NCBI GenBank assembly: GCA_020851035.1
Contig: JADZDM010000021.1
Location: 124,001 to 188,000, forward strand
DNA from: Gemmatimonadaceae bacterium
Lineage (GTDB): Bacteria; Gemmatimonadota; Gemmatimonadetes; Gemmatimonadales; Gemmatimonadaceae
DNA length: 64,000 nucleotides
Reading direction: 5' to 3'
A program made the position numbers and the translations under genes. Of the stretch, positions 25,813 to 34,064 are shown in pieces (within the stretch, counting starts at the first letter, position 1; each line of letters opens with the position of its first letter). Below the pieces are notes generated by a model. That model worked only from the letters and a program-made list of their open reading frames with translations. It was not told where the DNA came from and ran no database searches.

Positions 25813-26348
25813 GATCCCCCCTCGAAGCCGGCGTGCCGGAGACAGAGCCGCAGATCCTCGAGTCCACGGTACAACAGGTTGCGTGTCTTCGCCTCACTCC
25901 AGCGCAGGAGTGCAGCGATCTCCTCGCGCGGGCTGCCGCGGAGGTGCATCGCAACCACCGCGCGGCGGCTCTGCATGAGCTTCGCGAAGCAGGTGCGGAG
26001 CGCCGCCTGCAGCGCCACCTGATCGAGGGCGTTGCCGTCGCGCGCCGCGATCGCGGCCGCCGCCTCGGCCGGCACCTCACGCCGCGCATCGCGCCGGCGC
26101 AGCAGGTCGATCGCGGCGCCGGCGGCGATCCGGTAGATCAGCGCGGGGCGCAGGTCGTCGGGCGCGTCGCCGCGTTCCGCGTGCCGCCAGATCCGCAGCC
26201 GGGTCTCCTGCAGGACGAGCTCGATGTCGGCCAGGTCCACCCCGTACTGGCGCGCCGCGGCGCGCCCGCGCGGGGCGTGCGCGGCGATCACGGCCTCGAT
26301 CCGGTGACTCAGATCGTCGTGGCGCGGCGTGACGTCAGTGGTCGGCAT
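25809..26348 (-). CDS. ECF-type RNA polymerase sigma factor
   Basis: A 179-residue protein with the two conserved sigma regions. Region 2 includes VLQETRLRIWRHAERGDAPD, RPALIYRIAAGAAIDLLRRR with the usual '..n.aiD.lR.' motif; region 4 has LMQSRRAVVAMHLRGSPREE and IAALLRWSEAKTRNLLYRGL, a helix-turn-helix. The spacing is normal for ECF sigma factors, with no region 1 or 3. It is first in a two-gene unit with the anti-sigma-like gene (4-nt overlap). What it switches on cannot be seen; the CHAT gene is the obvious neighbour, but it is on the other strand and convergent. Confidence 0.82.
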   Translation of the reverse strand: MPTTDVTPRHDDLSHRIEAVIAAHAPRGRAAARQYGVDLADIELVLQETRLRIWRHAERGDAPDDLRPALIYRIAAGAAIDLLRRRDARREVPAEAAAAIAARDGNALDQVALQAALRTCFAKLMQSRRAVVAMHLRGSPREEIAALLRWSEAKTRNLLYRGLEDLRLCLRHAGFEGGS

Positions 26349-26629
26349 GGGTTCATCGCTCGGCGGGGGTACCGCATTGCCGCAGCCGGACGCGGAAATG
26401 TCTCACGTGGGGGCCGGGGGCGCGACGTGGCTGATGCGTGATCCACCGCCGCATGCCGGGAGCGAGCGTCGTTCCGCACCTGGAACGGGTGAACGGCGCG
26501 CAGCACGACCTCCGTGCCTGCCGCCGGCGCCTCCCTTCGGCGCGTGCAGCACGTCCGGCTCCTCCGGCCTCCTCCGGCCTCCGTCGTACGCGGCGCTGGC
26601 GGGCTGCGGCGTACCCGCCGGTCACACCA

Positions 26630-27730
26630 TCACTTCGTGACGTTGTACCCGAGCTCCCGGATCAGGAAGCGTCCGTACGTCCACTCGCCCGTCGACGGGA
26701 TCCAGTTCGCGTCACCCCTGGTGCCAACCCGGTGGCCGTCCACCTCGGCATAGGCCGAGATCGGCGTCGACCACGGCACGTGCGTGACCGTGGCGCCGTC
26801 CACCTGGGCGCGATCCGTGGAGAGGAAGCCGACCAGGTCTCCGGCATCGTCGAACGTCAACGTCGCCGCCACGGTGAAGCCGGCGTTGGTGAACGTGGCG
26901 CGCAGCGCGTGGGGGCCGAGTGTCGTGTAGGTGAAGGGCAGGTCAAGGACCGCAGCCGGCGCCATCACCACGATGTCGTTCATCAGGGTCACGGTTTCGG
27001 CCCTCGTCATCACCGGGCCGCCCTGGTTCACCATCGGGTACAGGCCGGCCACCTTCACCTGGAACGTGGCGGCACCGTCGACGTACCGGTGATACACGTC
27101 GAACGGCACACCGCTCCGCGATGCCGTCATGTGGAAGAGGCGCGCCGGTGGATTGAAGGACTCGTACTGCGTGGCCGTGGAGGCCATCCACGGCGCTGCC
27201 GCACTGCTGCGCATCTGGGCGTCGAACACGACGCGCATGTTGTGGATGTGCGGCCGTCCGACGGCGCCGACATTGCGCAGGTAGCGCTGCAGCAGGGGTG
27301 GCAGGACGGCGAGATCCGCATTCGTGACGACAGGCGCGGACGCGACAGGCCGAGCCAGCAGCGTCGCGCTGTCGCGCGAGAATCGCGAGCGAAAGCTTCC
27401 CGGCCGTGCATCGAGCGCGGCGAGCAGCACCGGCCCGACGATCAGGAGATTGGCGAGCGTGCCGAACCGGGCGTCGCTCCATGCCTGCATGATCAGCAGC
27501 TGCGAGAGCACCACCGCCGGCAGCGCGAGCCACCACCACCATCGCGCTCCGACGAGCACGGTGATCGCGGCAGCGACCATCAGCACGGCCGCGAGCAGCC
27601 AGAGCGCGCCTCCGATCGGGGAGATCGGCAGCCGCAGTTGCGTCATATCCCAGGACCCGAACGCCTTGGCCGGGCCGATCAGGTGCAGGAGGCCGTGGAG
27701 CGCGAGCAGCACCGCGAATGCAATCTTCAT
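26630..27730 (-). CDS. Conserved membrane protein, DUF6544-like
   Basis: 366 residues from the ATG at 27730, preceded by AGGAACTCC. Residues about 1-115 hold three to four transmembrane helices (MKIAFAVLLALHGLLHLIGP, GGALWLLAAVLMVAAAITVL, WWLALPAVVLSQLLIMQAW). The rest is a soluble domain starting near PVVTNADLAVLPPLLQRYLR and with RLFHMTASRSGVPFDVYHRY, PMVNQGGPVMTRAETVTLMN and ending WTYGRFLIRELGYNV, which I associate with the DUF6544/DUF6920 group. Function is not known. It appears to be a single-gene unit with clear flanks; the 480 bases upstream hold no gene. Confidence 0.75.
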   Translation of the reverse strand: MKIAFAVLLALHGLLHLIGPAKAFGSWDMTQLRLPISPIGGALWLLAAVLMVAAAITVLVGARWWWWLALPAVVLSQLLIMQAWSDARFGTLANLLIVGPVLLAALDARPGSFRSRFSRDSATLLARPVASAPVVTNADLAVLPPLLQRYLRNVGAVGRPHIHNMRVVFDAQMRSSAAAPWMASTATQYESFNPPARLFHMTASRSGVPFDVYHRYVDGAATFQVKVAGLYPMVNQGGPVMTRAETVTLMNDIVVMAPAAVLDLPFTYTTLGPHALRATFTNAGFTVAATLTFDDAGDLVGFLSTDRAQVDGATVTHVPWSTPISAYAEVDGHRVGTRGDANWIPSTGEWTYGRFLIRELGYNVTK

Positions 27731-28211
27731 GGAGTTCCTGCGTGTGGGACAGCAGCGCGCCGGGGTCGCGAGCGCTTGGCGGCGCGGCGCGCGATTGGCG
27801 TGAGAGGCGAGGATCGTGCGCCCAGACGACACGGTGGCCGGGTCGGACCGGTGTGAACCAGCAGCGCCCTGCCCGACGCGTGGTGTCCACGTGTCGCATT
27901 CCACCGGGCGACGGGCTGCATTCGCCATTCGCTCAGCATGTTGCACCCGTCACGCACGGCGGTGCGAGTGCGGCAGGCGTCAGCGTCGTCCCGCGTTGCA
28001 ACAGGGGATGGATGTGCCTCGCCGTGAAGATATGTCGCCGCGCTTCCGCGAGCGTACTGGACGGGTGCGTGTGTGACGGCTCGCGCTTCGGTGACGTGCG
28101 CGCCTGGTCGTTCTCTCGCAACTCGCATGGGACGGATCAGGTCATGAAGCGCACGGTGTTACCGCAAGGACGGGCCCCCGTCGCGTCGAGACGCGCGACC
28201 CGACGTGCGCG
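27731..28211. other. Intergenic stretch without recognisable genes
   Basis: Both strands were read. The open frames present have no family resemblance and mixed third-position GC. The promoter of the gene at 27730 should lie at its left end. No repeats or hairpins stand out. Confidence 0.4.
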
Positions 28212-28979
28212 CTACTCCGTCTCCGGCCGCCGCTCCAAGGCAACACGAAGCGCCCGGGCCTCGTCCCACACCTCCTGCATCACGAGCGTCGCCTCCGTCG
28301 TCGCCGGGCGCGCCTGCCGCGCGGGGGGTGGGAGCACCGACCCTGCGGCGCCGGCCGCAGTGGCGCGCGCCGGATGGTCATCCAGGTCGCCCAGTCCCGT
28401 GGTCCCGACGCGCCGGACTCCGTCGAGGATCAGGTCACGCACCTCGTGCGGATGCGCCAGTCCCGGCAGGCGCGCCAGGTGCGGCGTCATGCCGTTCTCC
28501 CCCGACCCACCACCTGCCGTCTCGACCTCCACCGTCGAGAATCCGAACAGGCGCTCGAGTGGCCCCTGCGTCACCCGCACGTTCTGTGCATTGGCGTAGG
28601 TGAGCGTGATCTCCTTCACGTTCCAGACGCCCTCCCGGATCATGAGGCTCCGGTCGGTGAGGACGTACCAGCGCAGCTCGTAGTCGAGGCGCATGGTGAC
28701 GTAGAGCGTCGCGGCCTTGGCCAGCGCCACCAGGATCAGGGGAATGACCAGCAGCAGCAGGCGCACGTCGGCGACCAGCAGCAGCGTGCTCGCGATCACC
28801 ACGGCGAGCCCCCACGCGGCCGCGTACAGCCCCCACCAGAACAACTTCAGCCGCAGGTAGCCGGGCGCTGCACGCTCGATGCGACGGATCTCGGCGGGCA
28901 CGTGCCCTGCGGGCGGGTGCGGCTCTCCCCCCTCGATCCGGAGGAGGGGCAGGATGATCGACTTCAGCCACTCATACAT
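28212..28979 (-). CDS. Bacterial PH-domain membrane protein (YdbT/YdbS-like)
   Basis: 255 residues from the ATG at 28979, eight bases inside the end of the upstream gene. Two adjacent hydrophobic segments (FWWGLYAAAWGLAVVIASTL and LLLLVIPLILVALAKAATLY) precede a bPH2 (DUF304-type) domain: LRWYVLTDRSLMIREGVWNV, then ITLTYANAQNVRVTQGPLER and FGFSTVEVETAGG. The C-terminal 60 residues are Ala-rich and without a recognised domain. In Bacillus, paired proteins of this type are envelope-stress related; the exact job here is unknown. It is in an operon with the next gene, a second PH-domain protein. Confidence 0.8.
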   Translation of the reverse strand: MYEWLKSIILPLLRIEGGEPHPPAGHVPAEIRRIERAAPGYLRLKLFWWGLYAAAWGLAVVIASTLLLVADVRLLLLVIPLILVALAKAATLYVTMRLDYELRWYVLTDRSLMIREGVWNVKEITLTYANAQNVRVTQGPLERLFGFSTVEVETAGGGSGENGMTPHLARLPGLAHPHEVRDLILDGVRRVGTTGLGDLDDHPARATAAGAAGSVLPPPARQARPATTEATLVMQEVWDEARALRVALERRPETE

Positions 28980-29559
28980 CGGGCGCCCGGGGCGACTGGC
29001 CTTCGAGCAGCTGACGAACGGCCCGCAGCTCGTCGCGAATGCCGGTGAGCGCCTCGACGGCGAGCGCCTCGCTGCCCGTGACCAGTGCGCCGTGCGCGGT
29101 GTCACCGGGCGGCGTGGCCGCGGCAGGTGCGGCACCGTGATGCCCGCGCATGCGCGCATAGAGGAAGTTCCGGACGTCCTGGTACGCGACCAGGCCGGGA
29201 ATCGACTCGGTTGCGGCCGCGCTCCCCGATGCCGTCTGGATCTTCACCGTGCCGATGCCGAGCCAGCGCTCGAAGATGTTGCGCGTCACGTGGATGTCCT
29301 GGATCCGCGCGTACGTCAGGTAGGTCTCGCGGCGCCAGAAGAGGCCGTGTGACACCGCCACCCCCTCGTCATCGAACCGGAAGCGCAGTGTGCGATACAG
29401 GAAGTAGTACGGCACCACCGCCAGCGGGAACGCCACGTTGGCCAGCACCGAGTAGATCAGGTACAACTTCCAGAGCTGCGGGTCCGGGCGCGCGATGGCC
29501 TGCACCCGGGACGCGGGAACCGGCTGCAGGTGCGCATCGCGATCAGGAAGCATCGACAC
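28972..29559 (-). CDS. Bacterial PH-domain membrane protein, first of pair
   Basis: About 195 residues starting at a GTG at 29559 (or the ATG at 29553; neither has a clear ribosome-binding site). Two transmembrane helices (LIYSVLANVAFPLAVVPYYF) are followed by a bPH2 domain: LRFRFDDEGVAVSHGLFWRR, ETYLTYARIQDIHVTRNIFE, LGIGTVKIQTASG. The remaining Ala/Arg-rich C-terminus (about residues 140-195) is probably a cytoplasmic helix. Its arrangement with the downstream homologue, overlapping by 8 bases, indicates that the two proteins form a complex, as suspected for YdbS/YdbT. Confidence 0.8.
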   Translation of the reverse strand: MSMLPDRDAHLQPVPASRVQAIARPDPQLWKLYLIYSVLANVAFPLAVVPYYFLYRTLRFRFDDEGVAVSHGLFWRRETYLTYARIQDIHVTRNIFERWLGIGTVKIQTASGSAAATESIPGLVAYQDVRNFLYARMRGHHGAAPAAATPPGDTAHGALVTGSEALAVEALTGIRDELRAVRQLLEGQSPRAPDV

Positions 29560-30016
29560 AAGTGAGCATCACGGGTTCGGGCACGCGGAGTCACCACGGC
29601 CGTTCGCCCTCCCCGTGGATCGCCACACATCTATCCTGCGGCGTGCTGCGAGGCAAGTGCCGCATCGGGCGACGTCGAAACCCTGCGGGGCCGCGTTGCG
29701 CAAGTCGCCGCCGGTGGCATCCTGGCGTATGCGCACAACAGCACCGGAGGAACGCCGTGGACGCCACGCCCATCTGCGCGGGGTCCGGCGGAGCACCTGC
29801 ACCACCACACCGGTGCGGGCTGGTCACGCACATCCGCCGCAGCACCGCAGACGTGCATGGCACGGCACCGCTGTCGAGCTGTGGTGTGGACAGCGTCGGG
29901 TTCGATTGCGTTCGCGTGCGTGACACGTCTTACTGCAGCACCGGGGATCGGCTGTACACAGAACGATTCGGTCCTGTGCGCCTCCCATCAGGTGCCGTCA
30001 GGCACAGAGTGCTCTC
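29560..30016. other. Intergenic stretch between divergent genes
   Basis: No gene recognised. It separates the PH-domain operon (leftward) from the peroxidase pseudogene (rightward), so both promoters should lie here; I could not pick out convincing -35/-10 pairs. Confidence 0.4.
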
Positions 30017-31440
30017 ATGCGGACGACGAGTCTTCCTGCCTCGACCATCAGCGAGGCCCTGCTGCATGCCGTGTTGCCGGGCTTGCTGCTCGCGACGCTC
30101 ACACTGCTGCTGGGTTTCGGGCTGGGGGTGGTGTTCGGGTTGAACGAGGAGGCGATCACCACACGCCTCGCGGCCGCAGCGGCCGCCGCACCCGCGCCGG
30201 TCTACCATGGCGATGCGGCCGCGATCGCGGTGGTGCTCGCGAAGTCGTGGGCCTACATGCAGCGCGCGCACCTGCATGCCGGCGCGCTCGGCACCACGGC
30301 GGTCGCACTCTCGCTCATCGTGGTGCTGCTCGGCATCGCGCCGCTGCTTGCGCGCATGATCAGTGTCGCGGCCGGTGCCGGTGGCCTTGGCTATTCGCTC
30401 TTCTGGGTCTGGGCGGGTGCGCGCGCCCCCGGCATGGGCAGCACCGGCGCGGCGAAGGAATCACTCTCGTGGCTGGCGATCCCCGCGTCGGGTCTCGTGG
30501 TCGCGGCGACGTGCGCGGTGGCTGCCCTGCTCGTGTTGCGCATGTGGCGCCGCCCATTCGGCATTGCACCGGCGGTGCTGCGGCCCGCGGTCGTGGCAGC
30601 CACGGTCGTGGCGTGCGGACGCGCGGCACCGCCCCCTCCGTCCACTGCGGACAGCGCCGGCGCGCGCTCGCGCAGCGTGGTCGAGAGCCCGGTGCAGGTT
30701 TCGACGCTGACGCGCGCCGAGCTGGCGATGTTCGGCGTGCTTCCGGCGGTGATGTCGGCGCCGGGGGCACCCGGCACCCCGGCCTTGGTCGCACTTGGCC
30801 GCCGGCTGTTCTACGAAACCCTGCTGTCGAACGGGCATGACGTCTCCTGCAACAGCTGTCACGCGCTGAACGGGTATGGTGCAGACGGGCGACGCGTGAG
30901 CTTCGGGAGTGTGGGGCACGTCGGCGGCCGGAACGCGCCCACCGTGTACAACGCGGCCGGGCGATCGGCGCGTTCGAGCGCGGCCTGGTCACGCCATCGC
31001 GATGGGATGCGTACCTCGCAGGCGACACCACCGTGCTCACACCGGCCGAGCGCGCGGGCGCTGCGCTCTTCGTGCAGACCGGCTGCGCAAGCTGCCACGG
31101 CGGCGTGTCCGTCGGCGGCCAGATGTACCGCCGCCTTGGCCTGGTGACACCGTGGCCGACGGCGACGGACAGCGGACGGATCGCCGTGACGCATCTCGCG
31201 TCCGACCGCTTCGTGTTCAAGGTGCCCTCGCTGCGCAACGTCGTGCAGACGGCGCCGTACTTCCACGACGGCTCGGTCGCGTCACTGGACAGTGTGATCG
31301 TCCTGATGGCGCGCCATCAGCTCGGGCGTGAGCTGGGCACCGGCACGGTCGCGGGCATCCGCGTGTGGCTCGGCACGCTCACGGGCGAATTGCCGGCGTC
31401 GTACATCGCCGAGCCTCAGCTTCCCGGCGGCGCGCCGTAG
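30017..31440 (+). pseudogene. Membrane protein fused to a di-heme cytochrome c peroxidase, deleted and frameshifted
   Basis: The frame from 30017 gives about 185 residues with four membrane segments (LLHAVLPGLLLATLTLLLGF, LGTTAVALSLIVVLLGIAPL, YSLFWVWAGARAPGMGSTGA, GLVVAATCAVAALLVLRMWR). A second signal/lipobox-like stretch (VVAATVVACGRAA) follows, then the first heme domain of a MauG/CcpA-type peroxidase (DVSCNSCHALNGYG; CxxCH at 30848). After NAPTVYNAAG at about 30960 the frame is lost. The protein resumes one frame over as AIGAFERGLVTPSRWDAYLA and continues through the second heme (GCASCHGG, 31084) to the end at 31440. Comparison with the family suggests that 70-90 residues between the heme domains are missing, so a deletion caused the shift. 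As written it cannot make the di-heme enzyme. Confidence 0.72.
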
Positions 31441-31446
31441 CGCGGG

Positions 31447-32592
31447 CTACGGCAGCACCGGAAACACCGCCCGCTCCGTCGTCAACGGCAGCACTTCCTG
31501 CACCAGTGTCAGCAGGAAGCGACCCGACTCCTCGAACATCGGGTAGTGCGCACTCCGCTCGAAGGTGATGAACCGCTTGTGCGGTGACCGGATCGTCCCG
31601 AAGTATTGCCGGGCGGACTCATACGGCGTGTGCAGGTCGTAGCGCCCCTGCAGGATGATGATGGGGACCCTGAACTCCCGCCCGAGGTCACTCAGGTCGA
31701 GGGAGACGGTCCTGGCGGCGAGCTGCTCGCCCCCCCAGCGGACGCCGCGCATGAACGCCTCGACCTCGGCCGCGGTGTACTCCGGTGCCCAGTCAGGCAG
31801 CGCGAACCAGAGCCTGAAGTCGGGGCGCCCGTACCAGCCCCCGTTGTAGACGCGCGCGGCGCGGCGCACGGCGATGATGTGCTGCAGCGGTGTCGGCCCG
31901 CCGACGCTGGGGTATGGCGCCAGCGCCTGCAGGGCCTTCAGTGTCGAGTCGTCGCCGCGCTGCCGGGCGATCTCCATGACCCGGTTGTAGACCGGCGTCT
32001 CGATGTCACCGGCCGCGACCTGCCCCACGCCCACATAGGCTGATACCCACTCCGGGCGACGCTTGACCAGGCGCATGCCGATCTCGCTGCCGAACGAGAA
32101 TCCCATCACGACGATCTTGTCGCGACCGAACTGGCGACGCAGCTGCGCCACCACCGCCTCGGCGTCGGTCACCATGCGCTCGACCGACATCGTCGGCGCG
32201 AGCGCCGTGGTGTCCGCGTCCACGTGGTTCTTGCCGACACCGCGCTGCTCCCAGTGGACGACGGTGAAGTAGTCCTCCCATGGCCCCTGATAGGCCCAGG
32301 CCGAGCCCATCATCGGCGCCCCTGGACCACCATGGATGAAGAGCAGGATCGGGTTGTCGCGATTGAGCCCGCGGATCGAGATCCACTGCTGGCTGCCGTC
32401 GATGGACAGCCGCTGCAGCGTGTCGATGCCTTCCGGGGTGCTGATCTTACGCAGGTCGCGGATGCGCGCGACGATCGAGTCGCGATACGGAACCGGCGGG
32501 GGGAAGAGCGACTGGGCCGGCGCGGCTTGTAGTCCGGCGACTGCGGCCAGGAGCGCGGCCACCGCGCATCGGGCAAATGATGGAAGGCGCAT
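31447..32592 (-). CDS. Exported alpha/beta hydrolase, proline iminopeptidase-like (S33)
   Basis: 381 residues from the ATG at 32592, with a signal peptide (MRLPSFARCAVAALLAAVAG, cleavage near APAQS). The hydrolase core has LLFIHGGPGAPMMGSAWAYQ (HGGPG oxyanion motif of prolyl iminopeptidases), VVHWEQRGVGKN, IVVMGFSFGSEIGMRL (nucleophile Ser), ILQGRYDLHTP (acid) and ITFERSAHYPMFEES (His). All triad residues are visible. The likely reaction is release of N-terminal residues from short peptides in the periplasm, though esters or amides are possible. It is last in a set of four minus-strand hydrolase genes. Confidence 0.88.
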   Translation of the reverse strand: MRLPSFARCAVAALLAAVAGLQAAPAQSLFPPPVPYRDSIVARIRDLRKISTPEGIDTLQRLSIDGSQQWISIRGLNRDNPILLFIHGGPGAPMMGSAWAYQGPWEDYFTVVHWEQRGVGKNHVDADTTALAPTMSVERMVTDAEAVVAQLRRQFGRDKIVVMGFSFGSEIGMRLVKRRPEWVSAYVGVGQVAAGDIETPVYNRVMEIARQRGDDSTLKALQALAPYPSVGGPTPLQHIIAVRRAARVYNGGWYGRPDFRLWFALPDWAPEYTAAEVEAFMRGVRWGGEQLAARTVSLDLSDLGREFRVPIIILQGRYDLHTPYESARQYFGTIRSPHKRFITFERSAHYPMFEESGRFLLTLVQEVLPLTTERAVFPVLP

Positions 32593-32771
32593 GTATCCAA
32601 GCATGCCGCCTGAGCCCGGCGGAAGCCACCCCCGCATTGGCACCGGATGCCGGGCACCGATCAGGTCTCGACGCATCTGACCCACCGCCACCCGCCACAC
32701 GCGGCACTATGACGTTGCGCGACGAGCGGGACGCCAGCCTCCGACGTCACGCATCCTGGCGACACGTGCCC

Positions 32772-33911
32772 TCACGGCATGGCCGCAATCGCCGCCTCGA
32801 TGCGACGCGCGAACGCGATCGGTTGTATCTCCTTCCCGTCGAACATCCACTGGTACAGCACCGCCACCGTGCGCGACTCCGGGAAGACGAAGACATACTG
32901 GCCGCCATATCCCCAGCCGAAATACGCCCGCGGGTCCTGCAGCACGCCTGCGCCGACGGTCCACCACATCAACCCGTAGTTCACCCGCGGTGCCGCCTTC
33001 CCCGCCGCGGTCGGCCGCTGTCCGCGCACGGACTCGGCCACCCACTCCGCGCTCACGAGTCTCGTGCCGTTCCACATGCCCTGATCGAGCATCAGCTGGC
33101 CGAGCTTCGAAAGGTCGGCTGGCTCGAGGTACAGGCCGCCCTCGGAATCGGTCAGCCCACCGGATGAGCCCTTCCAGTGAAAGCGCGCGATGCCCAGCGG
33201 GGCGAACAGGTGTTGCGCAGCATACACCTGCAGGTCCACGCCGGTCGCGCCACGGAACACCTCGGCCAGCAGTGCCGCGGCACCATCGTTGTAGTGGTAC
33301 GCCGTGCCTGGGACCGTGTCCATCGGCTGTGCGAGGACCATCGAGACCCAGTCGGCGCTGTTCTCCATGCGCTGCGTGATGTCGTCGTCACTGCCGTACC
33401 CGCCGCCCTCGGGCCAGCGGATGCCGGAGGTCATCGTCAACAGGTGACGGATGGTGATCTGCTTTCGCAGTGAATCACGGAACGCGTCAGCGTGCGACGG
33501 GAGGAAGGGCGCGATCGGTTGGTCGATGGTGGCGACGTCCTTCCGCGTGATCGCCACGCCGTACACCAGCGAGACGATGCTCTTGGTCACCGATTGCAGG
33601 GTGTGCAGCGTGCGGCGCTGATGGAAGGGATGCCAGTCCGGGTCCTGATAGTTGTACGCGCCGGGTGGCGCCTTCATCGGGTAGATACCGGCGTAGCTCC
33701 GCGGGAAGGTCCGCGAAAGCAGCGGCACGCCCTTGCGCGCCACGTGCAGGGCATCCACGTAGCCCAGGTCGCCGCGCGCCATGGAGTCTGCCAGCGCCGT
33801 CAGTGCCGGCGATGACGCAAGCGCCGGCGTGCCGATCGCGCGCGCCTGCGCAGCGATCCGGTCAGGGGCGGCGCAAGCGGCGAGCAGTCCCAGTGCGAGA
33901 AGTCGGTTCAT
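32772..33911 (-). CDS. Exported serine hydrolase, beta-lactamase fold (S12-like)
   Basis: 379 residues from the ATG at 33911 (MNRLLALGLLAACAAPDRIA; a signal peptide, possibly with a lipobox LLAAC). Class C beta-lactamase/D-peptidase motifs: LQSVTKSIVSLVYG (SxxK nucleophile), AYHYNDGAAALLAEV (Tyr-x-Asn), and FGWGYGGQYVFVFPE near the C-terminus, which replaces the usual HxG/KTG triad. It ends QWMFDGKEIQPIAFARRIEA. Enzymes of this type hydrolyse D-amino-acid peptides, esters or beta-lactams. A decayed partial copy lies at 7036-7285 in this window. It is flanked by the alpha/beta hydrolase and an N-acyl-D-amino-acid deacylase-like gene. Confidence 0.85.
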   Translation of the reverse strand: MNRLLALGLLAACAAPDRIAAQARAIGTPALASSPALTALADSMARGDLGYVDALHVARKGVPLLSRTFPRSYAGIYPMKAPPGAYNYQDPDWHPFHQRRTLHTLQSVTKSIVSLVYGVAITRKDVATIDQPIAPFLPSHADAFRDSLRKQITIRHLLTMTSGIRWPEGGGYGSDDDITQRMENSADWVSMVLAQPMDTVPGTAYHYNDGAAALLAEVFRGATGVDLQVYAAQHLFAPLGIARFHWKGSSGGLTDSEGGLYLEPADLSKLGQLMLDQGMWNGTRLVSAEWVAESVRGQRPTAAGKAAPRVNYGLMWWTVGAGVLQDPRAYFGWGYGGQYVFVFPESRTVAVLYQWMFDGKEIQPIAFARRIEAAIAAMP

Positions 33912-34064
33912 GGAAGGTGGAGTCGTTAGGGGATGCCGACGACGTCGCTGTTCTATCTCGGCAATGAGGAGGCGCGAAAGCGGCTGAGGAACGTATAGGA
34001 GGGTCGCGATGGAACTGTCACGTACCGGACCACGCATGCATCACTGACGCAGCACCGGGCCCGC

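Noticed and set aside
22418-26348. Type III-E CRISPR (gRAMP/Craspase) locus
   Set aside because: There are no Cas proteins or repeats nearby; only the CHAT and sigma logic is similar, and the CHAT protein has a signal peptide.
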